Assembly: GCA_947090755.1 (NCBI GenBank)
Contig: CAMUPF010000002.1
Span: 1 to 64,000, forward strand
Length of the DNA stretch: 64,000 bases
Source: an uncultured Candidatus Melainabacteria bacterium
GTDB lineage: Bacteria; Cyanobacteriota; Vampirovibrionia; Gastranaerophilales; Gastranaerophilaceae
Reading direction: 5' to 3'
This document shows, piece after piece, positions 1-8,919 of this stretch (positions are counted from its first letter, which is position 1; each line of letters opens with the position of its first letter). Under the pieces are notes generated by a model, which was not told the DNA's origin, did no database searches, and saw nothing but the letters and a program-made list of their open reading frames with translations. The translations under genes were made by a program, and so were the position numbers.

Positions 1-412
1 AATTAACAAGATTGTTTCATTTCTTCGTCTTCTCTATTCTTTTGTCAACGTACTGACCGTCCATTCAAACCTGCTGCTCAATCTTTTGTCTTTTGACTTC
101 CAATCTCACCTCAGGGTAAACAACTTTTCGTGTCTTAACTCTTACTATCTTTAAAAGTGAATTTTCGGCTGTGAGCTTTATTTATCGCTCACAGGTATGA
201 TTATTTCACAAACAATTTTTAAAGTCAACAATAATTTTTCGTTTTGTTAAATTATATTTACAATCAACGAGAACTATTGCTATAAAAGGCTTTTAAGTGT
301 TTCGAATCGACAATTTTCGTTACATGCCCTAAAGATTTTTTCTAAAATGCCGATATAGATATCAAGTTAATAGAATTAAGTTGTTACTAAAATTTAGGAA
401 AGGCACAAAACT
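1..412. other. Gene-free region upstream of the first CDS
   Basis: No convincing coding region was found on either strand. The first 170 bases are pyrimidine-rich on the plus strand. A perfect 8-bp hairpin (CTGTGAGC / GCTCACAG, about 170-197) has no T-run on either side, so it is not an ordinary terminator. The right-hand part holds the probable promoter of the 413 gene and an unusually long leader of about 120 bases. No RNA family was recognised. Confidence 0.6.
257..286 (+). promoter_or_regulatory. Probable promoter of the 413 gene
   Basis: TTTACA (257-262), an 18-base spacer and TATAAA (281-286), with TGC directly before the -10 box. It would give a leader of about 120 bases before the start at 413. 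Confidence 0.5.
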
Positions 413-2137
413 ATGGGCTTAGCTGCTTCACAAGCCAGATTTCTAGGGATTACCGCAAGAAAAAATTCTTGCGAACTTCGTTCTATGCAAATCGCACAGG
501 AAAAACTCTCTATTACAAATCAGCTTACTCAAATTAGTGAAGATTATCAAAGAAGCCTTGATGCCACTAAGTTAGTATGGGATTCCGAATACATCACTGA
601 CGGGTCTGTTTATGATGTTACTTACGAACTTTTAATGCAGCCGTCATTATTAAACGGATATTCCCCGCAACTATTGACTAACAACAAAAACCAGATTGTC
701 CTTGACAGTCAATTTGCCAATGCAATTAAAGATGTGATTGCTTATCAAAAATTCGACATAACCGGCAATCCTGTTGAAAGTAAAAGTTTTGCCGAAATGC
801 AGCTTGGCGGTTCAACAAGAAACAATATGAACTTCCAAAACTTCTTAAAAGCTTTGAATAAAGGCGGTATTCTCAGCCAGAATAATCTTGACAAAATGAT
901 TCTTGCACTGGGAGACCCTAGTCAACCTAGCAATAATTATAATCCTCAAAATGGCTTAGGCGGCAATGTTACAGAAAAATTCACGACTAATTCAATGAAC
1001 CTTGCCACAATGAAAAGCTATATTAACAAAATTACAGATCCAACTTCAAAATACAGAAATGACGTTGAAGAAAGGCATGCAAGAGGCGACCTGAATGATG
1101 ACGCCTATAATCAAATAAAAAAAATTGCTGATATATTAAACTTCAACACTACGGATCCGGCAGACCCAACCAAAAAGATTCAATTCGGAGAATATATTAA
1201 AAATAATCCAACATTAAAAAATGACACTTCAGTTTCTGATCCGAAATTCAACATGGCGGATTTGCTTAATAAAGAAGTCACTTTAAAAAGTACTGACGAT
1301 ACTCACATGGGTGAAGCGCTTGGTTTATTCATGCAAAATATTTACGGAATAATGACAGACTTTTTAGCCATCAATAAAAATTCCGTTGATATGGACTACA
1401 TTGATTACGCAATGGATCAAGTTTGCAAACTTGCCGGTATGAAATGGGACAGCACAACCCATCAGGCTATCAATTTTGATGCAGCAAAAGCGTTTAACAC
1501 CGAAGATCCGGCAAGCAAACACACCTGCCTAATTAAAAATGGCGATAGTTATCAAATTTCACTTTCTAACCTTATGAAAGGAACTTTGACATACTTTGAA
1601 AAAGCTGTTGAAGGCTTTAGCTCCGGCTATAAAGTTGAAACAACAGACGAGAAAAAGACTGAAAATTCATTCTATATCACGCAAGATCCGGGATATTATT
1701 ACTTCATCAAAAATCCGGAAGCACTCGGTTTAGACAATGAAACGCAACTTATGCTCGACTACTATGCACAGATGTTCAACCAGATTTGTGCAAACGGATG
1801 GACTGAAAACACTCTGGTTTCAGAACCCGAAAACCTTAAAAACATGTTGGAAAACGGAACATTATTTACTTCCGTTCTTTCAAGCGATGGTAATTTTTAT
1901 CAGGCACCTTACACCAGAAACAACTTCATCGCAGAGGTCGCCGATCAGGACGCTATTACACGCGCTGAAGCCGAATACAAAACTAAACAATTAAAACTCA
2001 GTGCCAAAGAAGAAGAATTAAATATTGATATGCAAATGGTTGACGCTGAACTTTCCGCGCTCACAACTGAATACGACACAGTTAAACAGATGATTAGTAA
2101 AGGCGTTGAAAAAGGCTTCTCTACTCTGGGAGGATAA
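413..2137 (+). CDS. Lineage-specific protein of unknown function with C-terminal coiled coil
   Basis: A 574-residue protein I cannot assign to a characterised family. It starts MGLAASQARFLG, an N-terminus I associate with proteins of gut Melainabacteria. No signal peptide or membrane segment is visible. The middle is polar and Asn/Asp-rich. The last 60 residues (roughly 510-574) are strongly helical with alternating charge and look like a coiled coil that could mediate assembly. A good SD (GGAAAGG) lies about 9 bases before the ATG. The Hsp20-like gene follows 82 bases later without an obvious terminator between them, so the two may be co-transcribed. A secreted or appendage-related role is possible but is only inference. 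Confidence 0.8.
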   Translation: MGLAASQARFLGITARKNSCELRSMQIAQEKLSITNQLTQISEDYQRSLDATKLVWDSEYITDGSVYDVTYELLMQPSLLNGYSPQLLTNNKNQIVLDSQFANAIKDVIAYQKFDITGNPVESKSFAEMQLGGSTRNNMNFQNFLKALNKGGILSQNNLDKMILALGDPSQPSNNYNPQNGLGGNVTEKFTTNSMNLATMKSYINKITDPTSKYRNDVEERHARGDLNDDAYNQIKKIADILNFNTTDPADPTKKIQFGEYIKNNPTLKNDTSVSDPKFNMADLLNKEVTLKSTDDTHMGEALGLFMQNIYGIMTDFLAINKNSVDMDYIDYAMDQVCKLAGMKWDSTTHQAINFDAAKAFNTEDPASKHTCLIKNGDSYQISLSNLMKGTLTYFEKAVEGFSSGYKVETTDEKKTENSFYITQDPGYYYFIKNPEALGLDNETQLMLDYYAQMFNQICANGWTENTLVSEPENLKNMLENGTLFTSVLSSDGNFYQAPYTRNNFIAEVADQDAITRAEAEYKTKQLKLSAKEEELNIDMQMVDAELSALTTEYDTVKQMISKGVEKGFSTLGG

Positions 2138-2168
2138 TAAATAATTAATCCACTATCTAATAGATTTT

Positions 2169-2215
2169 AACTCCTTTCTTTGCAATAGTACTTATACTAT
2201 ATCAAGAAAGGAGTT
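2169..2215 (+). promoter_or_regulatory. Hairpin that buries the SD of the Hsp20-like gene (RNA-thermometer-like)
   Basis: AACTCCTTTCTT (2169-2180) is perfectly complementary to AAGAAAGGAGTT (2204-2215), and the second arm contains the AAGAAAGGAG ribosome binding site. The loop holds a second perfect 6-bp stem, ATAGTA/TACTAT (2185-2190, 2195-2200), closed by CTTA. No T-run follows, so it is not a terminator. Position and target gene type match translational thermometers, but the uninterrupted 12-bp stem is more stable than usual for that class. Confidence 0.7.
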
Positions 2216-2219
2216 TCGC

Positions 2220-2774
2220 ATGAACGAAAACAACGATTACTACGAAGAACACAACACTACACATTATGACCACCACGACCATCACCACGAGTGCTTCGCG
2301 CACAGACATCCGTGGCTTTCACACCTTTTAACGGCTTTATCCGTTTTACTTGGTTCCTTTTTAGCATTTTATGTTGTCACTGACTGGCACATGAAAAGAA
2401 TGCTCGATCCTGTTCATCAGATGAAAAGAATGGAAAGAATGATGATGAAAGAAGATCGCGCAATGCAAAATATGGTTCAAAGAGATTTGAGAACCGAAAG
2501 ACAACTTGAAAGTTACATTCAAATTGACGAAAATTCTGACGCTTACGTTATCACTGTAAACCTCAAACCTTTCAACAATGATGAAAAGAATGTAAGCATT
2601 TCAACCGATGACAACATTTTAACGGTTCACGCGACTAATGAAAGAAACCAGAAAAACGGTTCACGCGCACTTGCTGTAAGCCAGAGCTATGCGTTTTCAA
2701 AAGATGTTGATTTCAACAAAATCACTAAAAAACGTGACGGTGATAAATATTTAATCACAGTTCCTATGGCTTAA
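2220..2774 (+). CDS. Membrane-anchored Hsp20/alpha-crystallin-like protein
   Basis: 184 residues. Residues 1-30 are rich in His, Asp and Glu and could bind metal. One hydrophobic segment (about 34-53) should anchor the protein in the inner membrane. A Met/Arg/Lys-rich linker follows, and residues about 96-184 resemble a small heat-shock (alpha-crystallin) domain, with alternating beta strands ending in a short basic and hydrophobic tail. Small heat-shock proteins hold unfolding clients; the membrane anchor is uncommon for the family. The SD is occluded by a 12-bp hairpin, pointing to post-transcriptional control. The stop overlaps the convergent kinase gene by 4 bases. The domain call rests on pattern only. 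Confidence 0.65.
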   Translation: MNENNDYYEEHNTTHYDHHDHHHECFAHRHPWLSHLLTALSVLLGSFLAFYVVTDWHMKRMLDPVHQMKRMERMMMKEDRAMQNMVQRDLRTERQLESYIQIDENSDAYVITVNLKPFNNDEKNVSISTDDNILTVHATNERNQKNGSRALAVSQSYAFSKDVDFNKITKKRDGDKYLITVPMA

Positions 2775-3820
2775 TCATTTACTATTGTATATTTATAATC
2801 CGGTGTTTCTTTGAGTTTTTCTTCGATTTGCTCAAAAGTCAGAAGGCCCTGAGTTGCGCCGAAGGCTGAAACAACACCTGCAGAATTCACTGAAGCGTAC
2901 ATGAGCGATTTACCTATATCGTTTCCTGTACGCTTTAAACTTGCGCACAATGTAGAGGCAAACGCATCACCCGCTCCGAGTGTCGAAACCACCGGTCCGT
3001 CAAAGACAGGGCAATAAAAATAATTTTTACCGTCGTAAGCATAAGCGCCCTTGCCGCCATCCGTTATAACTACAATCTGATAATGATTTACACAAAGTTT
3101 CTTCAACATTGCTTTAACATCAGGGTGAATTACTTCATTTGAATACTTAACGTCCTTTGTATCAGGGCGAACCTGAATTTGAGTTGCCATTGAGGCTTCT
3201 TCTTTGTTCATTACGACAATATGAGCAAAATTCAAAATCTTTTCAAGGTATTTAAAACCTTTTTTAATACTTGATGAACCGGCATTAAAACAGACATAAA
3301 CATTATGTTCAGCCGCAAATTTTACGATATCGTCAAGAATTTTACTGCTATCACCGTTAATAGGCGCAATATAAAGAAGTTTTGCATTCTTGATTGCGTC
3401 AAAATTAATGTCATGCTTCTTTATCGCTGCGTTTGCTCCGCGGTGTGCAAGAACGGTTCTATCACCCTGAAAACTTACCAGAATAATAGAAAAGCCGGTG
3501 CTAACCTTTTTATCCTGAACGATATTTGATAAATCAACATTTTTATCTTCAAAGTAGTGTAAAATACCTTTTGAATAAATATCGTCGCCAATTTTGAATA
3601 TTGCGCCTGTATTAAACCCGAGGTTTGCAAAATTCATAGCAGTATTAACACCGCCGCCGCCAACTTGAGAATCAAAATCAGAGATTTCAACTTTAGCACC
3701 ATAAGGATAACTCATAAATTCGGATTTTTTATCTTTGCTTTGAACAGAAACAATATTTGCATCTTCACACTGGACAAAAACATCCATCGTCGCGCTGCCA
3801 ATAGTTATAACGTCACACAT
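2771..3820 (-). CDS. PfkB-family carbohydrate kinase
   Basis: 349 residues of the ribokinase/PfkB fold, which phosphorylates a sugar or nucleoside with ATP. The N-terminal signature GGGGVNTAMNFANLG (around 53-67) and the C-terminal anion-hole motif GAGDAFAST, with its catalytic Asp, are both intact. The length is slightly above ribokinase. The substrate cannot be read from the sequence; adenosine, ribose or fructose phosphate are all possible. The SD AAGGAGA precedes the ATG, which lies 16 bases inside the end of the upstream radical SAM gene, so the genes at 4922-2771 form one operon. Confidence 0.85.
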   Translation of the reverse strand: MCDVITIGSATMDVFVQCEDANIVSVQSKDKKSEFMSYPYGAKVEISDFDSQVGGGGVNTAMNFANLGFNTGAIFKIGDDIYSKGILHYFEDKNVDLSNIVQDKKVSTGFSIILVSFQGDRTVLAHRGANAAIKKHDINFDAIKNAKLLYIAPINGDSSKILDDIVKFAAEHNVYVCFNAGSSSIKKGFKYLEKILNFAHIVVMNKEEASMATQIQVRPDTKDVKYSNEVIHPDVKAMLKKLCVNHYQIVVITDGGKGAYAYDGKNYFYCPVFDGPVVSTLGAGDAFASTLCASLKRTGNDIGKSLMYASVNSAGVVSAFGATQGLLTFEQIEEKLKETPDYKYTIVND

Positions 3821-4749
3821 TTATCAATCTCCTTATATCTAAAACCTTGAAAAGTATTGCGTGCCAAAAGTTCGCGGTCAATCTGGTTAAGGCAATCTAA
3901 CTTTTTACCTAACCAGCGCGGAGCGATTAAATTTTTCTTCAAACCGTTTCCCGCAAGCCTGTGAATTGTTGTTTCCGGCGGTAAATATTCCAGAAAGTCA
4001 CACACGGTTTCAATATACTCTCTTTCACTCATAAAATCAATAGCTTTTTCTTCGTAAATTCGGGCTAATTTTGTATTTTCAAGCGCACAGAGCATGTGAA
4101 TTTTCACGCCGTCAACCTTTAGTTCTGCAAGTTTTTGGGCGGTTTGCAAAATCTCCTCATGTGTTTCCCATAGCCCGAAAATCACATGCACGCAAACATT
4201 AATTCCGCGTTCTTTTGTTTTTTCATAGGCCCTGAGAAAACACTCAAAATCATGCCCGCGGTTTATACGGCGTAAAGTTTTGTCGTGTATGGATTGCAGC
4301 CCGTATTCAACCCACGTATAATAATCATCTTTGTAGCCCGCAATCAGGTCTAATTTTTCATCATCAACGCAATCAGGGCGGGTGCCGATAGAAAGTCCGA
4401 CAATTTTGTCGTTTTTTAGCGCAGAATTATAAATCTTTTCCAATTCTGCAACCGGTTTATAAGTATTTGTATAAGCCTGAAAGTATGACATAAATTTTTC
4501 AGCCTTAAAGCGCTCGGATAAAGTTTTAATACCCGTTTCCACCTGTTCCTCAATAGTCAAAAGGTTGGAATGCGCCTGCGAAAAGCTTCCGCCTTCATCG
4601 CAAAAAATACAGCCGCCTGATGAAATCGTTCCGTCACGATTCGGACATGAAAAACCGGCATCAAGAGTTATTTTATAAACCTTGAAGCCGAATTTTTGCT
4701 TTAAAAACGCACTAAACTGATTATATCGTTTATCAGTGTTGTTAAACAT
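3805..4749 (-). CDS. Radical SAM protein of the YhcC/TIGR01212 family
   Basis: 314 residues. The N-terminal region contains GFSCPNRDG followed by GGCIFCDEGG, the unusual cysteine spacing of the YhcC/YtqA family that should hold a 4Fe-4S cluster for S-adenosylmethionine cleavage. The family's substrate is not well defined; a link to RNA modification has been suggested. The start codon overlaps the stop of the upstream 57-residue zinc-ribbon gene as TAATG, indicating translational coupling, and the 3' end overlaps the kinase gene by 16 bases. Confidence 0.85.
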   Translation of the reverse strand: MFNNTDKRYNQFSAFLKQKFGFKVYKITLDAGFSCPNRDGTISSGGCIFCDEGGSFSQAHSNLLTIEEQVETGIKTLSERFKAEKFMSYFQAYTNTYKPVAELEKIYNSALKNDKIVGLSIGTRPDCVDDEKLDLIAGYKDDYYTWVEYGLQSIHDKTLRRINRGHDFECFLRAYEKTKERGINVCVHVIFGLWETHEEILQTAQKLAELKVDGVKIHMLCALENTKLARIYEEKAIDFMSEREYIETVCDFLEYLPPETTIHRLAGNGLKKNLIAPRWLGKKLDCLNQIDRELLARNTFQGFRYKEIDKCVTL

Positions 4750-4922
4750 TAGTTTTTGTTTTCTTCATCATTGTCATAAATCGGATAAACATAGTGCTCA
4801 CCGCAATTAGGACAAACAACTTCCTGCTGTTTTCCGTTTTCAAGTTGCGCAACTTCAAATAAAGTTTTGCAGCCGGACTGAACACATCTGATAGCCCATG
4901 TTGGTCTTATTAATCTTGCCAT
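4749..4922 (-). CDS. Small four-cysteine zinc-ribbon-like protein
   Basis: 57 residues, starting MARLIRPTW and ending in an acidic tail. Four cysteines form two knuckles, CVQSGC (13-18) and CPNC (37-40), a pattern typical of small zinc ribbons. A strong AGGAGG SD sits 6 bases before the ATG and the stop overlaps the radical SAM start (TAATG), so this is very likely a real gene despite its size. Function unknown; it may assist the radical SAM protein or bind nucleic acid. Confidence 0.75.
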   Translation of the reverse strand: MARLIRPTWAIRCVQSGCKTLFEVAQLENGKQQEVVCPNCGEHYVYPIYDNDEENKN

Positions 4923-4980
4923 AATTCCCTCCTATAATAATCAAAGGATATCATAATTAACCAAAAAGGGCAAGCGTTTA

Positions 4981-6645
4981 TTATTGCAGTGGCAGGGCAA
5001 AAATAAACTCTGAACCTTTGCCGACTTCACTTTCACACCATATCATACCATTATGTTTTTCCAGTAATTGTTTTGCAATCGGAAGCCCCAAACCTGTTCC
5101 TCCAACTTTACGGGAAAGTGAATTCTCAATCTGCGCAAACTTATCAAACGCACGCAAAATATCATTTTCGGCGATTCCGATTCCTTCGTCTTTAACCGAA
5201 ACTAAAATATAATCGCCTGAAAGCTTTTCCAATTCAGCCTTAAACGCATTATTTTTATCAATATCAGCGGCGCTGCAAAGACATGATTTTATCGTAATCC
5301 CCTTACCGTTTTCAGTAAACTTAATCGCGTTTGAAACTAAATTTGTCAAAACCTGTTCCAGACGTTTTGCATCACCGTTAATCTGTGGCAAGTTCAATGC
5401 GCAATCAGCCTCAAGCGCCAAATCTTTTTCTCTAGCAAGGCCTGTAAGTGAAGCACGGACATTTTCAATAACTGAATTTATATCCAACGGTTCAAAATTG
5501 AAATCCATCTTTCCGGCTTCAATCTTAGAAATATCAAGCAAATCATTAATGATTTCCGCAAGACAGCCAATATTACGCTTCGCCATCGAAAGAAACTTAT
5601 TTACATTAACCGGTAACTCACCGGCCTTGCCGCTTAATACGATATCAACAGCATTCTTAATAGAGGTAAGAGGAGTTCTTAATTCGTGAGAAACTATCGA
5701 AATAAAGTCTGATTTTATTTTTTCTAAGCGCTCGAGTTTAACATTTGTTTCTTTGATTTCACGATAAAGTGTCGCGCTCTGTAACGGCAAGGAAACCTGA
5801 CGCGCTATTGTTTGAAAACAGGTAGAATCATCCGTCGTAAACTGAACTTCCTTAAAAATTTCCACACATCCGTAAAATTCTTCCCCCTGACTGATTGAAG
5901 CCAGCATATTATCATATTGAAAAAGCATAAAATTAAAACGGCTGGATGGATTTTTAACCTTTTTAATAACTTTTAATGTGTCGGCCTCAACTTCGTAAGG
6001 AATATTTTTGCCTTCAAAAAGGGTTTTATAATTAAGAATTGTCCGAAGTTTAATCGCACTCAACAACTCATCAGAGATTTCATATAGCGAATTTAGAATC
6101 AAAACCGGTTCCTTCGGGTTGCAAAAGGAGAGCGTGCAGGTAAGCGAAAAACTTAACGCTTTATCCATCCCTTCAATCATAATATCAATAAGTTTTTCGT
6201 TATCCAGAGTTCCCGCAAATTTAGAACTTGTGTCATACAAAACCTTTTCACGGTAAAGACTGGACGCTAAATTTTTGTTAGTATGATATAAATTTTCCTG
6301 AGATTTTTTGTTGCGAAGACAGATTTCAATCGTTGCGGCTATAACTTCATCCGAAAAATCCGTTGTAATAATACCGTTTGAATATTTCAGAAGCTCTTTG
6401 TCCGTTTTATCTGACAAAAAAGCAACGACAAATGTATTTTCAAAAAGCGATTTTATATTTTTGACAAATTTTTTGGTTTCAGCAAAATCGGAATCCGCAA
6501 TAATTATATCAGGCGGTTCGACATTCAACAAATCAATTACATAAGAAGAATCAGAATACGCAACAACATCACAAAGCGAAAAAATCCGCTCCAATCGTCC
6601 CTGCTTCTCAAAATCCTGACCAAAATACAAAATCCTGCTCTTCAT
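4981..6645 (-). CDS. Cytoplasmic sensor histidine kinase with receiver-like N-terminus
   Basis: 554 residues with no membrane segment. Residues 1-115 resemble a response-regulator receiver: an Asp is present in DIIIADSDF, but the usual Lys region reads TTDF, so it may not be phosphorylated normally. A GAF-like sensory region follows (about 140-300), then the H-box SHELRTPLTS and a HATPase domain with LVSNAIKFTENG and GTGLGLPIA. It should autophosphorylate on the H-box His and signal to a regulator not encoded next to it. No SD precedes the ATG, and an extended -10 box ends 6 bases upstream, so the mRNA is probably leaderless. Confidence 0.85.
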   Translation of the reverse strand: MKSRILYFGQDFEKQGRLERIFSLCDVVAYSDSSYVIDLLNVEPPDIIIADSDFAETKKFVKNIKSLFENTFVVAFLSDKTDKELLKYSNGIITTDFSDEVIAATIEICLRNKKSQENLYHTNKNLASSLYREKVLYDTSSKFAGTLDNEKLIDIMIEGMDKALSFSLTCTLSFCNPKEPVLILNSLYEISDELLSAIKLRTILNYKTLFEGKNIPYEVEADTLKVIKKVKNPSSRFNFMLFQYDNMLASISQGEEFYGCVEIFKEVQFTTDDSTCFQTIARQVSLPLQSATLYREIKETNVKLERLEKIKSDFISIVSHELRTPLTSIKNAVDIVLSGKAGELPVNVNKFLSMAKRNIGCLAEIINDLLDISKIEAGKMDFNFEPLDINSVIENVRASLTGLAREKDLALEADCALNLPQINGDAKRLEQVLTNLVSNAIKFTENGKGITIKSCLCSAADIDKNNAFKAELEKLSGDYILVSVKDEGIGIAENDILRAFDKFAQIENSLSRKVGGTGLGLPIAKQLLEKHNGMIWCESEVGKGSEFIFALPLQ

Positions 6646-6651
6646 ATAATT

Positions 6652-6679
6652 ATGTTAGCAAGAGGATAAGAAAAATCAA
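6652..6679 (-). promoter_or_regulatory. Leaderless promoter of the 6645 kinase gene
   Basis: On the minus strand: TTGATT (6679-6674), a 16-base spacer ending in TGC, TAACAT (6657-6652), then 6 bases to the ATG at 6645. Transcription should start at or next to the start codon. Confidence 0.55.
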
Positions 6680-6680
6680 A

Positions 6681-6702
6681 TTTTTTACAAACTTGTAAAA
6701 AA
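6681..6702. promoter_or_regulatory. 22-bp perfect palindrome, possible operator
   Basis: TTTTTTACAA, two bases, TTGTAAAAAA. It lies just upstream of the -35 box of the kinase gene and overlaps the T-run of the neighbouring terminator. It could be a repressor or activator site or just an extended terminator tail. Confidence 0.4.
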
Positions 6703-6724
6703 GGCGTTCCTGTCGGAACGCCTT
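6696..6724 (-). terminator. Rho-independent terminator after the 702-residue gene
   Basis: On the minus strand GGCGTTCC, loop GACA, GGAACGCC, followed by a run of T. It begins 5 bases after the stop of the gene ending at 6729. Confidence 0.85.
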
Positions 6725-6728
6725 TACA

Positions 6729-8837
6729 TTATTTCTTAGTTAATAACTGATTCAATTTTTCCTGCAATTCATTTATTTTTTTGTTGGAACTTTCCTCAAA
6801 TTCTCTAAAATATTTACTCAAATCGCCGATAATATCAGCCATCAAGAATTTTAACCCCTGATTTAATTCTAAACGCAGCTGGTCGATTTGCGTCTGCATT
6901 TGCAATAATACATCGTTATTGTTAATGCGTGGTTGTTTTTCAGTTTTTTGAGGTTTAACAGATTCTGCGACTTCCGAACTCTTAACAGCAGCAGGCTTTT
7001 CAGATTTTAAACCTCTTTTACCTGCTTTATAACTTTCAACGGTTTCATTGGCTTTTTGCAAGTGTTCGTTTATCACAGAAAGATATTTTTTAACACCCAA
7101 ACGCTCTATTTCTTCCTCAGAGTAAAAGCGCAACTTCCTGTCATCACGAACCGCAGAATGAATATCGTCAGCGTCGAATCTTACAAGTTTATCATCTAAA
7201 ATATAAAACACCTGTTTAACACTGTCATTTTCACCCAACAGTTGGATTTTAGCCGCGCGTTTTCCTACAAACATGGGGAAACTAAGATGTATATTCTCGG
7301 AATTTTCACCTACACCCCGCATTATAATTGAAGGATTACCGCGTTTTGTTTCAAATCCTATTTCAGAAAGCAACTGCGCGCGTTTGTGGAACTGAACCTG
7401 CCTGAATGTTTCTTTATACTTACTAAAACCTTCATAAAGAGAGTTTATCAACTCTTTTTCGCCCGCCAGAGAACCAATGTTTTCCGGTTGAAACTGACGG
7501 TCTTTCCACTCAGACGTCTTGTTAAGCCTTGCTTCAATATATTGGGTATATTCACCAAGTTCTTTTTTCAAACGTTGAAGCATAGGTATAAAATCTAATT
7601 TATCAATTTCTTCACGTGTATACGTTCTACTTTTCATCGCAAGTGCAAGTTTATCTTTGAATGCAACCGAAGTTGCAGTAACTTTCCCCTGACTATTCAC
7701 GATTAAATCCTGAACTTTGCCGGACTTATCAGTCAAGCGAATCTGCATAAATTCATAACCTTGAAAAGTTGCAAAATTGACGCCGGCATTTGCACCATTC
7801 GGACCAATTCCCACAAATGTAAGCCTCTTTGAACCTGCAAGACCTTTATCAATTTTGTCATATCCGTTTTTAATTAAAGAACGTGTATTCACACTTAAAG
7901 GCTGCGAGTCAAGCGTTTTGTATACTTGATTAAAGGCTTTTTTAACGTCATTTACCAGATTCATATCTTCATCGGAAAGAACGCGCATTGAAGAACCACG
8001 GGTTCTTTTTAGTTTTACGTCAGGTTCCGGTTTTTGAACCGTAACTTTTGGGGCCGGTTTAGATATGGTCGGTGCGGAGTCCGATGTATTTTTAAGACGG
8101 GCTTCAACGATAGAGATTCTGGAAGGCGAAATCGGGGCTCTGCGGTCTTGATATTGTTCTCTTGTAACCACAGGTTTAGCAACAGTTTCGACTTTTACGG
8201 GTGCAGAACTTACCGGTTTTACAACTTGTACAGGCATTGACATAGTTTCGTCAACCTTGCATATTTCCGCCTGAATCTCAGGCTTTGCAAGTTCGCGTCT
8301 TAATTTTAACAAAGAAAAATCAATATCATCCATTCTTTCTTGCAAACCTGTTTCAAATTGGGGCAAATTTACTTCATTTTGCTTTAAATATTCGATTTTT
8401 TCAGGAACATCGCCCCTTGTATCAGTTTTTGCAATTCTCTTATCGTTGATATAAAGGCTGTTTTCAATCGCGCCTGTTTTAGCATTTTGTTCTCTAATCC
8501 GTAATGCATTATGTCCGTGTGAGGATATTATCAAATTTTTATTTTCACCTGATGCGAGAACAAAACCTTGTGCCTTAGTTTCAAAGACTTCTCCAACTCC
8601 GTGGCTTACGCGCAAACCTTCCAGAAGATTCTGTGCTTCAGGGTTATTTTTCTGCACGGTTAATTTTCTCAACGCTGTGTGCATTTTATTCACAACATCA
8701 ACAATCGTATTAACCTGACTTGATAATTCGCCCTTTATATAAATCACAGCGTCCTGCGCCTTAGAGGGTTTAATTTTTGACATCTTTGCGGCAAACGTAA
8801 TTCTTCCGGAGTTATTATTAATTTCTGAAACTTGCAT
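6729..8837 (-). CDS. Large lineage-specific protein, unknown function
   Basis: 702 residues from the ATG at 8837 (MQVSEINNNSGRITFAAKM). An in-frame upstream ATG at 8876 is rejected because it lies inside the tsf terminator. Residues about 30-190 and about 290-600 look globular and may be related to each other: both contain stretches on sequence recognition and a 'lysine/isoleucine' beta pattern (LIISSHGHNALRI versus GVNFATFQGYEFMQI). They are separated by a Pro/Val/Lys-rich linker (about 205-275). A Lys/Glu/Pro-rich linker precedes a C-terminal coiled coil (about 645-702). No signal peptide is visible. It has its own terminator. I do not recognise the family. Confidence 0.75.
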   Translation of the reverse strand: MQVSEINNNSGRITFAAKMSKIKPSKAQDAVIYIKGELSSQVNTIVDVVNKMHTALRKLTVQKNNPEAQNLLEGLRVSHGVGEVFETKAQGFVLASGENKNLIISSHGHNALRIREQNAKTGAIENSLYINDKRIAKTDTRGDVPEKIEYLKQNEVNLPQFETGLQERMDDIDFSLLKLRRELAKPEIQAEICKVDETMSMPVQVVKPVSSAPVKVETVAKPVVTREQYQDRRAPISPSRISIVEARLKNTSDSAPTISKPAPKVTVQKPEPDVKLKRTRGSSMRVLSDEDMNLVNDVKKAFNQVYKTLDSQPLSVNTRSLIKNGYDKIDKGLAGSKRLTFVGIGPNGANAGVNFATFQGYEFMQIRLTDKSGKVQDLIVNSQGKVTATSVAFKDKLALAMKSRTYTREEIDKLDFIPMLQRLKKELGEYTQYIEARLNKTSEWKDRQFQPENIGSLAGEKELINSLYEGFSKYKETFRQVQFHKRAQLLSEIGFETKRGNPSIIMRGVGENSENIHLSFPMFVGKRAAKIQLLGENDSVKQVFYILDDKLVRFDADDIHSAVRDDRKLRFYSEEEIERLGVKKYLSVINEHLQKANETVESYKAGKRGLKSEKPAAVKSSEVAESVKPQKTEKQPRINNNDVLLQMQTQIDQLRLELNQGLKFLMADIIGDLSKYFREFEESSNKKINELQEKLNQLLTKK

Positions 8838-8860
8838 TTTCCCTAATCCTTTTTTAAAAC

Positions 8861-8889
8861 AAAAAAGCGGCCCCAAATTGGAGCCGCCC
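8861..8889 (-). terminator. Terminator of the rpsB-tsf unit
   Basis: On the minus strand GCGGCTCC, loop AATTT, GGGGCCGC, then TTTTTT. It starts about 30 bases after the tsf stop. Confidence 0.85.
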
Positions 8890-8919
8890 TATCTTTATGC
8901 TCCTGACGCTAACGCATTA

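Noticed and set aside
2169-2215. The hairpin as a rho-independent terminator for the 413 gene
   Set aside because: No T-run follows on the plus strand; the 3' arm is the next gene's SD.
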